DNA from: Rhizoclosmatium globosum
Taxonomy: Eukaryota; Chytridiomycota; Chytridiomycetes; Chytridiales; Chytriomycetaceae
Assembly: GCA_002104985.1 (NCBI GenBank)
Contig: MCGO01000009.1
Coordinates: forward strand, 620,001 to 684,000
Direction: 5' to 3'
DNA length: 64,000 bases
Shown: positions 34,517 through 47,300 of the stretch, piece by piece
Numbering within the stretch: the stretch's first letter is position 1
Layout: every line of letters starts with the position of its first letter
Program-made: the position numbers and the translations under genes
The notes under the pieces: model-generated
The model's input: only the letters and a program-made list of their open reading frames with translations
Told to the model about the DNA's origin: nothing
Database searches by the model: none

Positions 34517-36588
34517 TCATCCCTTCCTTGTTCCACATCGGAAACACTCAAACCGACTCGCATAATTATGATACCGACATGATGGATTTGGACACGTCCA
34601 GTCTCCAGGTCGATCTGTTGCCCTCCAGGCACCAACTCCACCTCCACCTGCACCAACAACACCACCACCGACACCAACAACACCAGCACCACCCACCCCA
34701 ACACTCCCACCCGCCCCATTCTCATTCGGCTTCCCACACTGCATACACACTGTGCGACTCGCAAAATTATGTTTATGACATCCACCACACATCCAATCCC
34801 CAGGCTTGAAATTCGATCCAACACCCACAGGCACCGCCGGATTAGGCGACCCCCCACTGCTCCCATTGACAACACCCGGCCTCGGACCCCGACACTTCAT
34901 ACACTCCTGCCGACTCTGAAAGTTCTGGAACCGACACCCTCCACAAATCCAGTCTCCAGGCTTCATCCCCGTCGGTGCGACAACTACAGCTGGTTTCGCA
35001 AAGGGTGACGACGACGACGAACGTTGAGGGTTGTTACACTGTTTACAAAGAACGCGGTTTGCAAAGTTGTGGAATTGGCATGTGGAGCAGAACCAGTCGC
35101 CTGGTTTGGTGTCGGGTGCTGGGGTGTTGACAGACTGCATTTCGTGTACAGTCTGGATTTTTTTTTTGTAGAAGTGAGTAACTTATTGTGCAAAGACGCC
35201 AAACAACAAAGGACTTACGGGAAAGGGGGATCGGAAGGGTCTTGTTAGGTCAAACTCTTTTTCTGTTGCAGGTCCAACTTGAACGGCCCTGCCATCCATG
35301 GCACGCCCATTCAAATTTACAAAGCAAGAATGTGCATCTGCATGCGAGTTAAACACAATGTATCCAGCGCCTTCAGGTCGTCCTTCATTGTTTTTAAGCA
35401 TCCATAGTTGTCCTGCTGACAGTTGGCCCTGTCGAAGCCAAGTCTGAATATCACTGTTGGATTATCAAAGTTAAAAAGCCTATCAAGAAAATGCAACAAC
35501 TTACACTACTGTGGTGTTGTAGGATATCCCGGTAATGTACACAATCCTTGACTCGGATGAATAAAACTCGAGCAGTAACGATGAGACGTTTGTAGGATTT
35601 GTAAAAGGAACTTCTTTTTTGATCAGGTATCCCGCAGGTGGTGTTGTCGCATGAGCGACAGAGGATGGGATCCAAGTAGCCGATGCATTCAACACAGCAA
35701 TGCATATTTTCGCCAACATGACCGCATTATCGATACCGCAATTCAAGCGACCTTCATGTTGAATTCCAACTTGGTGGCAGAGGGATACAAGCGACATGTT
35801 GTGAGGGATGATGGGAGCGACAGTGGAGGTAGTTTGAAGAGATGGATTCGCAGTACCCGGCGGAGCATATTCGTCATTCGTATACGCCAATCCCTCCGAG
35901 CACAGTCTGACTTGCGAGGCAATATCAAAGAAGACTGAAAAGTAAGATGGCAACACCAATCCCTTCTCCTTCGCCTCCCGCTGCAAATGGTACCTCAGAT
36001 CATACTCGCCATGCGTAACGAACGCAAACGACTTGTTCTGATTCACAAAGTACGTCTGAACAAACGTATCGAGTTCATGGATCGCTGACGCAAGTGAGTC
36101 TGCCAGACAATAGTTTCAGTCAAACAAGACAAACACACGACGTTGAACAAGGAGGGAGGGGGGGATTACTCACGGGGAGCAGCATTCACGACATCGGGAG
36201 AGAAGCCAGAGAGACGGGCGCCAAACTGTGTCCAGGGAGTGAAGAGTGGGCGTACAAACAGCTGCGACCAGTGAAGCATCATCGGGGCTCCAGGAACAAC
36301 ATCGGCAGCTGCTCGCGTGGCAACAACGACAAACGAGAGTTCGACAAGCTCGGCCCGATCGCGTGGGACCAGCGGAGGAGCCGGGTTCGCATGGCTCTCG
36401 TCGCAGGTGGTTGTGAGGCCGAGACAGACAATGTAGTGAGGGATGCTAGCACCTGTTTGCGATGGAGCTATTGATGTTGGTACCGATGTTGATGTTGCTG
36501 TTGCTGTTGCTGTTGATGATAGTGGTGGTGGTGGCAGTTGAGTTACAGCAGCTGCCGAAGGTGAGTCCTCTCCAGGCGGTCCCTCCAT
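34517..36588 (-). CDS. Degenerate DEDDh-exonuclease fold + RRM + four RanBP2 fingers (Nrp1-like)
   Basis: Four exons (36588-36174, 36099-35505, 35453-35219, 35152-34517) give 626 residues. Residues about 45-330 follow the Eri1-type exonuclease pattern (SFAFVTHGEYDLR, LPSYFSVFFDI, RLNCGIDNAVMLAK). An RRM comes next (RNP2 IVYITGI, RNP1 GAGYIVF). Four RanBP2-type zinc fingers follow, each with PGDW, two Cys pairs and a central Asn (for example KPGDWICGGC ... CMKC); the fourth has a wider first Cys spacing (CPNPSC). This order resembles the fungal Nrp1-like RNA-binding proteins. Most catalytic acids of the exonuclease fold are replaced, so it should bind RNA rather than cut it. A stress-granule or ribosome-related role is known for yeast Nrp1 only in outline. 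Divergent from ZC3H15. Confidence 0.82.
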
Positions 36589-36649
36589 CTTCTTTCTTCT
36601 TCTCAACTTTTTCAAACACAACACCTCCTCTCTCTTAAGTCCTGCCACA
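36589..36649. promoter_or_regulatory. 61-bp divergent promoter
   Basis: Only 61 bp separate the start codons of the Nrp1-like gene (-) and the ZC3H15 gene (+). It is pyrimidine-rich on the + strand with no TATA box. The 5' UTRs of the two genes may overlap, which suggests coordinated expression of two RNA-related genes. Confidence 0.6.
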
Positions 36650-38565
36650 ATGCCACCAAAGAACCAGGCCGAGAAGAAGAAGAAGATTGTCGAGGACAAG
36701 ACCTTCGGAATGAAGGTACCCCTCGAATGCACAATGTTAACATGGATGCCTTGCTAACCCTCCATCTCTCTCTCTCTCACTCTCTCTATACCTTCAAACC
36801 ATACAGAACAAGAAAGGTGCCAAGGGTCAGAAGTTTGTTCAGATGGTTCAGACTCAGGCTGAGAATTCGGGAAACAAGAAGGCTATGGTATGGATTGTGC
36901 TCTTGTATTCAACAAACCAATCTCACTAACTTCACTGTCTCGTCTTCTTCCCATCAACCACCCCCTCGTCAACTCCAATTGCATCATTCGATCTTATTCA
37001 ATCAATCGCTCCTATCGCTGGATAAATGTCTCTACAATCAATCCGTTTTTGAAACCCATCAACGATTGCGCTCCAAACTTGACCACAACCTTCAATCAAC
37101 AAAACACTGCAATTCATCAATAACAGGAAGAGGCAGCAGCCCGTAAAAAGGCTCAGGAACTCAACAGAGCTTCTGCAGATGCAAAGAAGGCCGAGTTGGC
37201 GGAGCTCTTCAAACCTGTTGCTCAAGTCCAAAAGGTTCCATTTGGTACGTCTGCTTGTCGAGCGAATAGCATTCAATTATCAAAAGAGGAGGTGTGGAAT
37301 AATCGTTGGTTTATTCGGAGGGGAGGGAGAGTGCGAGAGGTGTTCGGAAAATTTCCTCAACAGCACAAGTGAAGAAAAAAACAAAAACAGAGAGGGTGGG
37401 AGACTACTGTGAAAGAATACCACGAAAGAGCTGTGCTGAATGGATGGCATTCCCTAGGATATTGAAATTCGCTAATGTTAACGTGATTTTAAGGTGTGGA
37501 CCCAAAGACCATTGTCTGCAACTTTTTCAAGCAAGGTACCTGCCAGAAGGGAAGCAAGTGTAAATTCTCACACGACAAGGACTTGGACCGTAAAGTCACG
37601 AAAATTGACATTTATGCCGACAACAGAGGTATTGCTTATTTGAGAATCCATTGTAAATGCTTAACATATACTCGACCATCAGAAACCGCCAACAAAAAGG
37701 AAGGTGATTCCATGGAGAACTGGTCTGACGCGAAACTTGCCGCTGTCGTCAGCTCGAAACAAGATTCCGACAATGCAAACTTACCTACTGAAATTGTGTG
37801 TAAATTCTTTTTGGAGGCGATTGATAACCGCAAGTACGGATGGTTCTGGGAATGTCCGAATGGAGGAAAGACTTGCAAGTACCGTCACGCACTTCCACCT
37901 GGATATGCCCTCAAGAAGAAGGAGACTGAAGCTGAGAGAAGGGAGAGAGAGAAGTTTGAGAAGGAGAATGCAATTACTATTGAAGATTTCTTGGATACTG
38001 AGGTAAAATGCTCTTTGTGGGTGATCTAGGTCAACTGACTTTATCAAACAAATAATAGCGTCACAACCTTGGATCCAACCTGACACCGATCAATGAAGAG
38101 ACATTCAAGAAATGGAAGGAGGACCGTAAGGCCAAGCAAGCCGTTATGGAAGAGAAGAAAGAGAAGGAGAAGGCTGAAGCATTCAAGAAGATGAAATCAG
38201 GAATGAAGTCAGGAATGGCACTTTCAGGAAAGGAGTTGTTCGACTTCAACCCTGACTGGGCTGCTATGGATGATGCGGATGAAGAAGGAGCCATGGACTT
38301 TTACGAGGTGAGGAAGCATATTTTACTCTTGTGTGTGTGTTGCGTATTTGTATTCAATGTTCATTATTAATAGCGTGAGGATTCTGATCATGAGAATGAT
38401 GATGAGCCTGAGGGAGAATATTTGGGAGAGGATGATGGAGAGGAAGTTGAGGTTGATGTGAAGGGCAAGGGAAGGGCTCAGGAAGTTGAAGTTGAGGATG
38501 TTGAAGGAGATGAAGACGAGGAGGAAGATGAGGAAGAGGAAGGAGATGAAAATGCTGAGCAGTAG
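36650..38565 (+). CDS. TMA46: CCCH zinc-finger protein ZC3H15/Tma46 (DFRP1)
   Basis: Seven exons (36650-36715, 36807-36887, 37127-37244, 37494-37628, 37683-38002, 38059-38307, 38374-38565) encode 386 residues, near the usual length. Domains: Lys-rich start MPPKNQAEKKKK, first CCCH finger CNFFKQGTCQKGSKCKFSH, second finger CKFFLEA ... CPNGGKTCKYRH, then the DFRP region with PPGYALKK, ALSGKELFDFNPDW and an acidic C-terminus. This family binds and stabilises the DRG/Rbg1 GTPase and associates with translating ribosomes to relieve stalling. The intron before exon 3 (239 nt) and the one before exon 4 (249 nt) are the longest. Shares its promoter region with the Nrp1-like gene. Confidence 0.96.
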
Positions 38566-38644
38566 ATATGATGACGATCGAGGAATACATGATTTTTGTT
38601 GAATGTTGCCCACAAACTTAAAGGACACTCACACTCACACTCAG

Positions 38645-41195
38645 ATGAGGCTTCGGGCAACAAGCAAAGACGACGACTCCGAGCACAAGGACAAAGTACC
38701 GCGCACAAGTGGATCGCGGACGGGCCTCGGAGCAGCAGCAGCGGCGGCGGCAGTGGCGGCGGCGGCGGCAACAAAGCGGCGGCGCGTGTCGCTCGTGTCG
38801 CTCGTCGTTGCCGTTCTTCTCGCCTTTTCGGCGGGGCTTCTGTCGAGCCGCCTCTTTCTTGCCTCGTCTTCGGCGGCGTCGTCGTCTTTGGTTGCGTCAG
38901 ACGAGGCGATGAGGGTTCCTCCTGCCCCTCCCCAAGTGAAACTAGATACTCAGCAACAACAACAGCAACAGCAACAGATTGATTCCTGGCGCAAAAAGTA
39001 CGAGGGTGCGTTGTTATGTTGTTGTTGACGTCGTGTTGCTGTCAAACTTCCCAATTTACTGATACAGCTACCCAATTTAGATCTGCTCAACACCGTCAAA
39101 GACTCGTCTTCTTCTTCTTCTTCCTCGGCCGCCGCAGCTTCTAAAGACCAGATTCCTCAGGGCCAAGATGATCCCACAAAGACAAAGCCTGAAGACCTGG
39201 ATGAAAAGTCCCACAAGCAGGAAGCGGATGACGTCAAGAGCAATAAAGAAAAGGAAAGGCAAATGAAGGAGCTCATGAAGCAATCTGGTGACTCGGTCGA
39301 AGGCGTGAAACATAAGGAATCTGAGCAGCTTCCTGTTGTTGGGGGTGTTCCGGATATTGTGACTATGGGCGTCCTGCCAGCTTCTTCTGTCTGGTGTCAA
39401 GGCGATAAACTATCCAATAGGTATAGACTTTTACTCGAGTTCACCTAGAATACCCAAATAACCTGCAATATAGAGTCTGCAAGTTCAGAAACATTTGCTT
39501 CAATGAAAAGTACCAATGGTTCATTGTCAAGAACAATGCGTCGTATTTAGAAAACGTCCCCACTCAAAAGCAGCAGATGAATGATGTGCGTCCAGGAGTC
39601 GTTGAAATCAGTACTATTGAAGACCATCCATATACGGCTTGGTCCTTTGACGAAGTCTCTCAATTTACCCCCGAATTCTACAACCGTCGCGTTCGTTACT
39701 ACACTGATTTCACCGTTCTCTTCAAACGATTCCACGCAAACAACATTATGCACACCCTCCACGATGATGTGATTCCTCTGTATCACCACATTCGCGAAGT
39801 GATTGGTGGTTATATGGCAGGTTTCCCGCACTTTGATTTCGACTTGCGAAACCACCGTATTCAATTCGTGGACGATTACGAAATCACCGAAACGTTCCGT
39901 CCTTTCCAATACCTCACTGATCTCCCTATGGGTCGTCTTGCTGATCTTCAAGAAGACAAGGACTTGATTACTTGTTTCCGTGATGCAACAGCCGGCGTAC
40001 GCAAACTGACGACTTGGTATCAGTATGGGTTCAATGGACCCCAAGGACCTATTGATAACAAGTTTGTAAATGGACTTCATGTCAGAATGGTTGCGGATTT
40101 CTTCACTTCTCGACTGGGTCTCCCAACGCAGGATTATTATGGCGAAGAGAACGATTTGCTGTTGAATGCAGCCAAGGGGAAAGTCAGTCGTCCAAAGAAA
40201 GGTTCCGAGTTTGGGACCTCTCCCACTACTGGTGTCGAGTACATTGGATCTGACTTGATTATTATTCTGTCGCGTACAAGAAATCGTATCATTATGAATG
40301 AGGCTGCTCTCGCTGAGCATTTGGAGAGAACTTTCAAGCATCAAGTCATGTTGGTGAGAAACGAGGATCATACCCTTGAAGAACAGATTATTTTGATGAG
40401 GAGAGCCAAGGTCCTTGTTGCGATGCACGGAAGCATTTTGATTTTGGGAATGTTTTGTAGAAAGGGAACGGTTATTTTGGAATTGTATCCATGGGCGGTT
40501 CCATCCAACAATTACACTCCCTACAAGACTATGTCGCAATTACACGGAATGCACTTGGTCTATCGTGCCTGGGAGGTTCGTGTCTTGAACAACTCTCCAA
40601 AAATACTGAAACCACAATTCAACAGAACAAGCACCCTGAAAACTCTGTGTCGCATCCAGACTGGCCAGAGGCGCTTGGAGGAATTTCTCACCTCCCACTC
40701 GACGAGCAAACCAAAATCTTGGAAACCCCAACAGTCCCACCCCACAAATGCTGTGTCGATCCATATTGGCTCTTCAGAATCTACCAAGACACAATTGTCG
40801 ACATCCCCGAAGTGACTGCCGTTCTTCTCGACGCCCTGAAAGAGTCGGCAACCCTGATGCAAACCCTGAGCACAACAAACCCACTTGAAGCACAAGGAAT
40901 CCTCCCACCACTCGTCATGGGCCCCAATTTCATGTGCATGGGTCCAGGAAGACCCAAAGACGCGTTATGGATTCGATGGGAGAAGCCATGGAACGGCGCG
41001 AGGCCCGATTACTATGTCGTTCGAACACGGTTTAGTGACGATGAATCGGAGGATCCGTTCACAACGTACCGTGCTGATACGGAGGAACTGTTTGTGAGTG
41101 GATTTAAGCCTGGAACGGGCATTATTTACTCAGTCAAGTCTGTGGTTGGTGATCAGGAGACGAATTTTGGAGAGGAGGCTATTTGTATCGTGTAA
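38645..41195 (+). CDS. GT61 glycosyltransferase, POMGNT2-like, type II membrane protein
   Basis: Four exons (38645-39005, 39081-39420, 39474-40575, 40626-41195) encode 790 residues. An in-frame Met at 38603 is an alternative start. A short basic cytosolic part and an Ala run precede a single membrane anchor (about residues 48-72), then a disordered stem with poly-Gln and poly-Ser. The GT61 domain (about 225-600) begins with VWCQGDK and VCKFRNICF and has NIMHTLHDDVIPLY, MVADFFTSRLG and AMHGSILILGMF. The last about 90 residues resemble an FNIII domain (DALWIRWEKPW, YSVKSVVG). Catalytic domain plus C-terminal FNIII is the layout of animal POMGNT2, which adds beta-1,4-GlcNAc to O-mannose in the ER. 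The fungal substrate is unknown. It lies 159 bp upstream of a giant Ser/Thr-rich secreted protein on the same strand. Confidence 0.85.
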
Positions 41196-41354
41196 GTGCG
41201 TGTGTAAGAGACTGCAGCTGAAATGAAAGAAAGAAAAAAAAGTAAATAAAAGGGGGGAATTATTCATTTTTTTTTTGGGATGTATAAACTGACACATTAC
41301 GATTTTCTGAAAATCTTGTTTGATTTACACGCAACAACAAAGGAACACTGTGGA

Positions 41355-44300
41355 ATGCCGACTCTGCATTTACTTCTGTTCCATGCTCTGCTTACAGTGT
41401 CTGTCCTTGCACAGACATATATTGGTGCGTCCTCCATGATATGTCGAGAATCCCTTCACGTTTGACCAAATAACTCGTAAATAGGCTGTTACACAGGGAA
41501 TTCAATTTCCCCCAAACTCCAAGGCTCAACGCTATACAACTCGCAATCCGCTTCGTCATGCTCTTCATCGTGTAAATGGAACAGTATGCCGTATGGCCTG
41601 ATATACCCTCAATCCGTCCCAACTTATGCTGGATGTGGATGCATTGACGGATGTTCCATCTTTGGAAGTGGAGCAACTGCTTCGAAAGTGGCTGATTCCT
41701 TATGCGGAACACTCTGTGGCGATGGTGAGGAAGGCTTTCTTAACATCAACATGTCAGATAGTCACAGTATTTTGACAAACAAAACAGGAAGTTATTGCGG
41801 CGGAACGTCGAGTGATGGAAAAACCGTATATTATGCTGTTTATAACACGGGAGTCACGCCTGGAACTTGTGGTGGGAAGGCTCAAACCACACCAGATATA
41901 CCGTCGTTTCGAACAACTTCAGGTATGATATATTCCTTGCCTGGGGTTGCTGTTATTGCTTACAAAACAACAAAAAGCAACCTCGACTTCGTGGGGACAA
42001 GTTGGAGGGCTTACAAACGTTGTGGAATTCAAGGTCAATACGAATCCGAGTGGTGCTATTGAAGTGTATGCAACTGTTGCCGGAGATGGCTCGGTTTGGA
42101 CGAATATACAGTCAGGTGATGGTGTTTTCTCTCCAAAATTAATTGATTTCTGATATCTGTCGAAGGTACTGGATTTCCACAGTCTTGGACATTTGTAGGT
42201 GGTGTAAATCAGGGCTTCAACTCTTTGGGAGTTGTTCAAAACCAAAATGGGCGGACTCAGCTTTTTGTGGTTGATAATGTTGGGCAGGCGTGGACAACCA
42301 TGCAAAGTGCAATTGGAAGCACCAAATTTGCCCACTGGTATACTCTTCCTGGAACATGCATGAATATAGAGCCAGTATATAATGCAGATGGTACTCTTGG
42401 GGCGATATGTATTGGTCCAGGAAATTGGCTCTATTACAGTGAACAAACCGCTGTGAATCAGAACTCGTGGACATCTCAAATTCAGTTGAACACTCAATAT
42501 ACAGTCGCTGGAAGTTCTGCAGCTATGATTCCGTCTTCGTTAATGGCATGTGAAACGGGAGATGGAAGATGGGTCGCATTTGGTCTTACTGTCAATGCAA
42601 ACCAAATCATTTATGCCATGCAATCGAGCATAAATGCAAATACTGTCAATTCATGGAAAATGGTGTCATTTTCTGGACGTGGGGGCTTCGCAAAGACTTC
42701 TTGCTTTGAAACCGATCATGGAGGAATTGTCCTCTTTGGTGTCGACAGCTCTAACAACGTATGGTATTCTCAACAAACGGCCATCGGAAGCGATTCGTGG
42801 AAATCTTGGGCAAAACTGAACCTTGCCGCGAGTGTCATCTCTGGAGATGATGCCAGTGCTGCTGGAGGGGCCGCCCTTACAGCAATTGACTTGTCCACTC
42901 AAGATGCGTTTCTTATTACGTTTGCTGAGTCTAATACTGGTGTAGCAACTCCATCGGTCCCAAATGACTTGGGCGGAGGACCCTTCAGTTCTGTTGAATC
43001 AACCAGAACCAACGATGGAACATCTTATGTGTTTGCAGCGAATCCAAACGGCGGTGGAATATCATGGACAGCGATTCCAGGACAATGTGTTGATGGTGCA
43101 GCGGTGTCTGCATCGTGTTATTGTGGTAGCAATTTATGTCCGTCTGGGAACTACTGCTCAGGGGGGTCCTGCGTTTCAAGCTGCTCCGGTAGCTCTGTAA
43201 TAACTATGAGTTGTATGTGTGGTACAGGAGTATGTGATGCTGGAAACTATTGTTCGGGCGGAACTTGTATTTCAAGCTGTTCTGGATCAAACACGCTTGC
43301 TGCAACATGCATGTGTGGAACTACTCTATGCCCATCTGGAAGCTTCTGCTCTGGAACTTCTTGTTTGTCGGCTTGTTCGGGATCTGGAATTTTGACCCAA
43401 AGTTGTATGTGTGGAAGTAATACATGTATGACAGGATCCACTTGCTCCAGCGGAACTTGCACGCCACCTTGTCCAAACAATCCAAACTCATATGCTTCGA
43501 ATACTTGTATTTGTGGGTCCACTTCTTGTCCTGCTGGCAATGTGTGCAGATCTGGCGTTTGCACTCAAATTCCTTGGGATTGTAAATACCTTGCCGCACT
43601 TTATACCAGTATTAGTCCATACCTCGATTGCTGTTCTAATGTGAATAATCCATCGTTTTTTACTATATCTTGTGATGCAAATCGGCGTGTTACGACATTG
43701 TACGTAGTTCTGTGTAGTAACATTTCAAATATAAATTGTGCCACAGTGCAATTATCACGAATACTCAGCCAAGCTCCACTTCAACAAATCCACTGATTCC
43801 TCAAACACTTCCTGATCTCTCTGGATTGACTGCTCTCCAAAGTTTGTGAGTAATTTAATGGATATTGATATTTTCTGACAATACAATACAGACTTATGTC
43901 GAACAACAATATTGGAGGTCAATTTCCTACTACTTGGTGCTCAATGAAGAGTTTGCAATCAATGTACGGTTCTCCGATTACTTTTCTTTGGCTCAAACAT
44001 AAACAGTGACTTGAACTCAAATTCTTTGACTGGATCTGTTCCAAGTTGTATCAATAGTTTAACTGCATTGACATACTTGTAAGTTCTTGCCTGATATTCA
44101 AATAACTTACTTGAATAAAGACATGTGGGAAATAATCAAAAGCTGAGTGGGTTCATTCCAACAGCGTTATGCTCCATGCCGAAGCTGGTATATTGGTGAG
44201 CTAAGGCGAACTGACTTCAGACTGTACTTATTTTATTCATTCAAGGAATGCCATTGGTACAACACTGGTTCAAAATACGGCCACATATCCGTTGTTGTCA

Positions 44301-47300
44301 ACTAGTTATGATGCACGGAACACAAACATACCTCTTGGTCAAAGCAATGACTGTGTAGCAACAACAACTACATCTTCAACGAGCACTACCTCGACAACCA
44401 GCTCTTCCAGCACTTCGAAGACAACAACAAGCTCCACATCGTCAACAACGTCATCCACATCGACAAGGACTACTTCCACCACAAGTAGTACCAGCTCTTC
44501 AAGTACTTCAATAACAACTTCCTCTTCGACAAGTACCTCATCCTCTTCAACCACAACCACTTCATCCACTACATCTTCGACTAGCTCGTCATCCACAACT
44601 ACGTCTTCTTCCACTTCTTCAACTACCAGTTCTTCCTCGACGAGTTCCACTTCGACTTCTACAAGTTCAACGACAACTTCAACAAGCACATCCAGCAGCT
44701 CCAGCACATCAACTACGCTGACGACAAGTACTACTACTAGCACGTCGACGTCAACTTCGTCATCCACTTCATCTACAATGACGACGACCACATCTCGGAC
44801 TACGTCAACGAGTTCCACAACAGCAACAACAACTTCGACCACATCGTCGACAAGTACTTCAACCACTACCAGCACATCAACATCTTCTTCATCAACAAGT
44901 CTCACATCCACGACAACGACAACATCCTTAACGACTAGTTCGACAACCTCGACATCAGCTACCACAACCACAAGTTCTTCGACAACAACCGGAACAACAA
45001 CATCGACTACATCTCTTACAACAACTTCTACTACTTCAAAAACAACGACAAGCAGTACCACCTCAACCAGCACCAGTCTGACAACCACGTCCTCTACATC
45101 AACGACGTCCGCTACCACCAGCTCGTCCACCTCCACATCGGTCACTACCACATCAACTTCATCAACAACCAGTGCAACCACAACGTCAACAACATCTCTT
45201 ACCACATCAACGAGCTCCTCAACCACAACCGGAACTACAACATCGACTACGTCTCTTACAACGACTTCTACCACTTCAAAGACAACTTCAAGCACTACTA
45301 GCTCATCCAGCACCAGCGTCACAACTTCTTCTTCCACTTCGACCACCTCGAATACAACCAGCTCGTCTTCCTCAACTACATCGGCAACTACAACAACTAG
45401 TTCCTCGACAACAACTACTTCAACAACTTCAACAACTTCCTTAACAACCACTTCTACCACTTCAGTAACCACTACAACGAGCTCGTCAACAACGACTCAG
45501 ACGACTACATCAACAACATCCGTTACGACCTCATCAACGACCTCGAAGACAACAACTACAAGTGCAACAACATCTTCAACGTCAACGACCTCGCTCACCA
45601 CTAGTTCCTCTACCTCATCAACGTCAGTCACCACAACAACGAGCTCATCAACCACTACTGCAAGTACAACGACAACAACGTCCGTTACCACCAGTTCGAC
45701 AACGTCTCTGACAACCTCAACGAGTTCCTCGACTACCACCGGAACTACAACATCAACTACGTCCCTTACAACGACTTCTACTACTTCAAAAACAACGACA
45801 AGCAGTACCACCTCAACCAGCACCAGTCTGACAACGACGTCCTCCACATCAATGACTTCAACTACCACCAGCTCGTCCACCTCCACATCGGTCACTACCA
45901 CATCAAGCTCTTCAACAACTAGTGCAACTACAACGTCAACGACATCTCTGACCACATCAACGAGCTCATCAACTACTACTGCAAGTACAACGACAACGAC
46001 ATCGGTTACCACCAGTTCGACAACGTCTCTGACAACCTCAACGAGTTCCTCGACTACAACCGGAACTACAACATCAACTACGTCCCTTACAACGACTTCT
46101 ACTACTTCAAAAACAACGACAAGCAGTACCACCTCAACCAGCACCAGTCTGACAACGACGTCCTCCACATCAATGACTTCAACTACCAGCTCGTCCACCT
46201 CCACATCGGTCACTACCACATCAAGCTCTTCAACAACTAGTGCAACTACAACGTCAACGACATCTCTGACCACATCAACGAGCTCATCAACCACAACATC
46301 GACTACGTCTCTTACAACGACTTCGACCACTTCAAAGACAACTTCAAGCACTACTAGCTCATCCAGCACCAGCGTCACAACTTCTTCCTCAACTTCGACG
46401 ACCTCGAACACAACCAGCTCGTCTTCCTCAACTACATCAGCAACTACAACAACTAGTTCCTCGACGACAACTACTTCAACAACTTCAACAACTTCCTTAA
46501 CAACCACTTCTACCACTTCAGTAACCACTACAACGAGCTCGTCAACAACGACTCAGACGACTACATCAACAACATCCGTTACGACCTCATCAACGACCTC
46601 GAAGACAACAACTAGTAGTACCACCTCATCAAGTACGAGTGCAACAACATCTTCAACGTCAACGACCTCGCTAACCACAAGTTCCTCTACCTCGTCGACA
46701 TCAGCTACCACAACAACAAGCTCTTCCACCACGACTGGAACTACAACTTCGACAACAACTGTTTCTACCTCTTCAACAAGTTCCTCAACTTCCACCTTAA
46801 CGACTACATCAACGACGTCTATTACAACTTCTTCGACAACCTCAAAAACAACAACTAGCAGTACTAGCTCGTCTAGCACTAGCTTCACAACTACGACTTC
46901 CACATCAACCACGTCACTGACCACCAGCTCGTCTTCGACGACCACATCCGACACAACATCAACAAGCACTTCAAGCACCAGCGGGACTTCAACATCAACA
47001 ACTTCAACTTCGATAACGACTTCCTCAACAACATCAACAACATCAACAACATCGCAAACAACCACATCAACTTTGTCAACAACATCAACAACTTCTAGCA
47101 CATCTAGAACAACTACATCATCAACATCTGCAACAAGTACGAGTAGCAGTAGCACTTCAAGTTCAAATACAAGCTCAACGACAACTTCATCAACATCATC
47201 GTCGACAACTTCATTTACAACCACATCAACGTCATCTATGACGACAAGTTCAACAACTAGCAGCTCAAGTACATCGAAAACTAGTACCACAACTTTGTCC

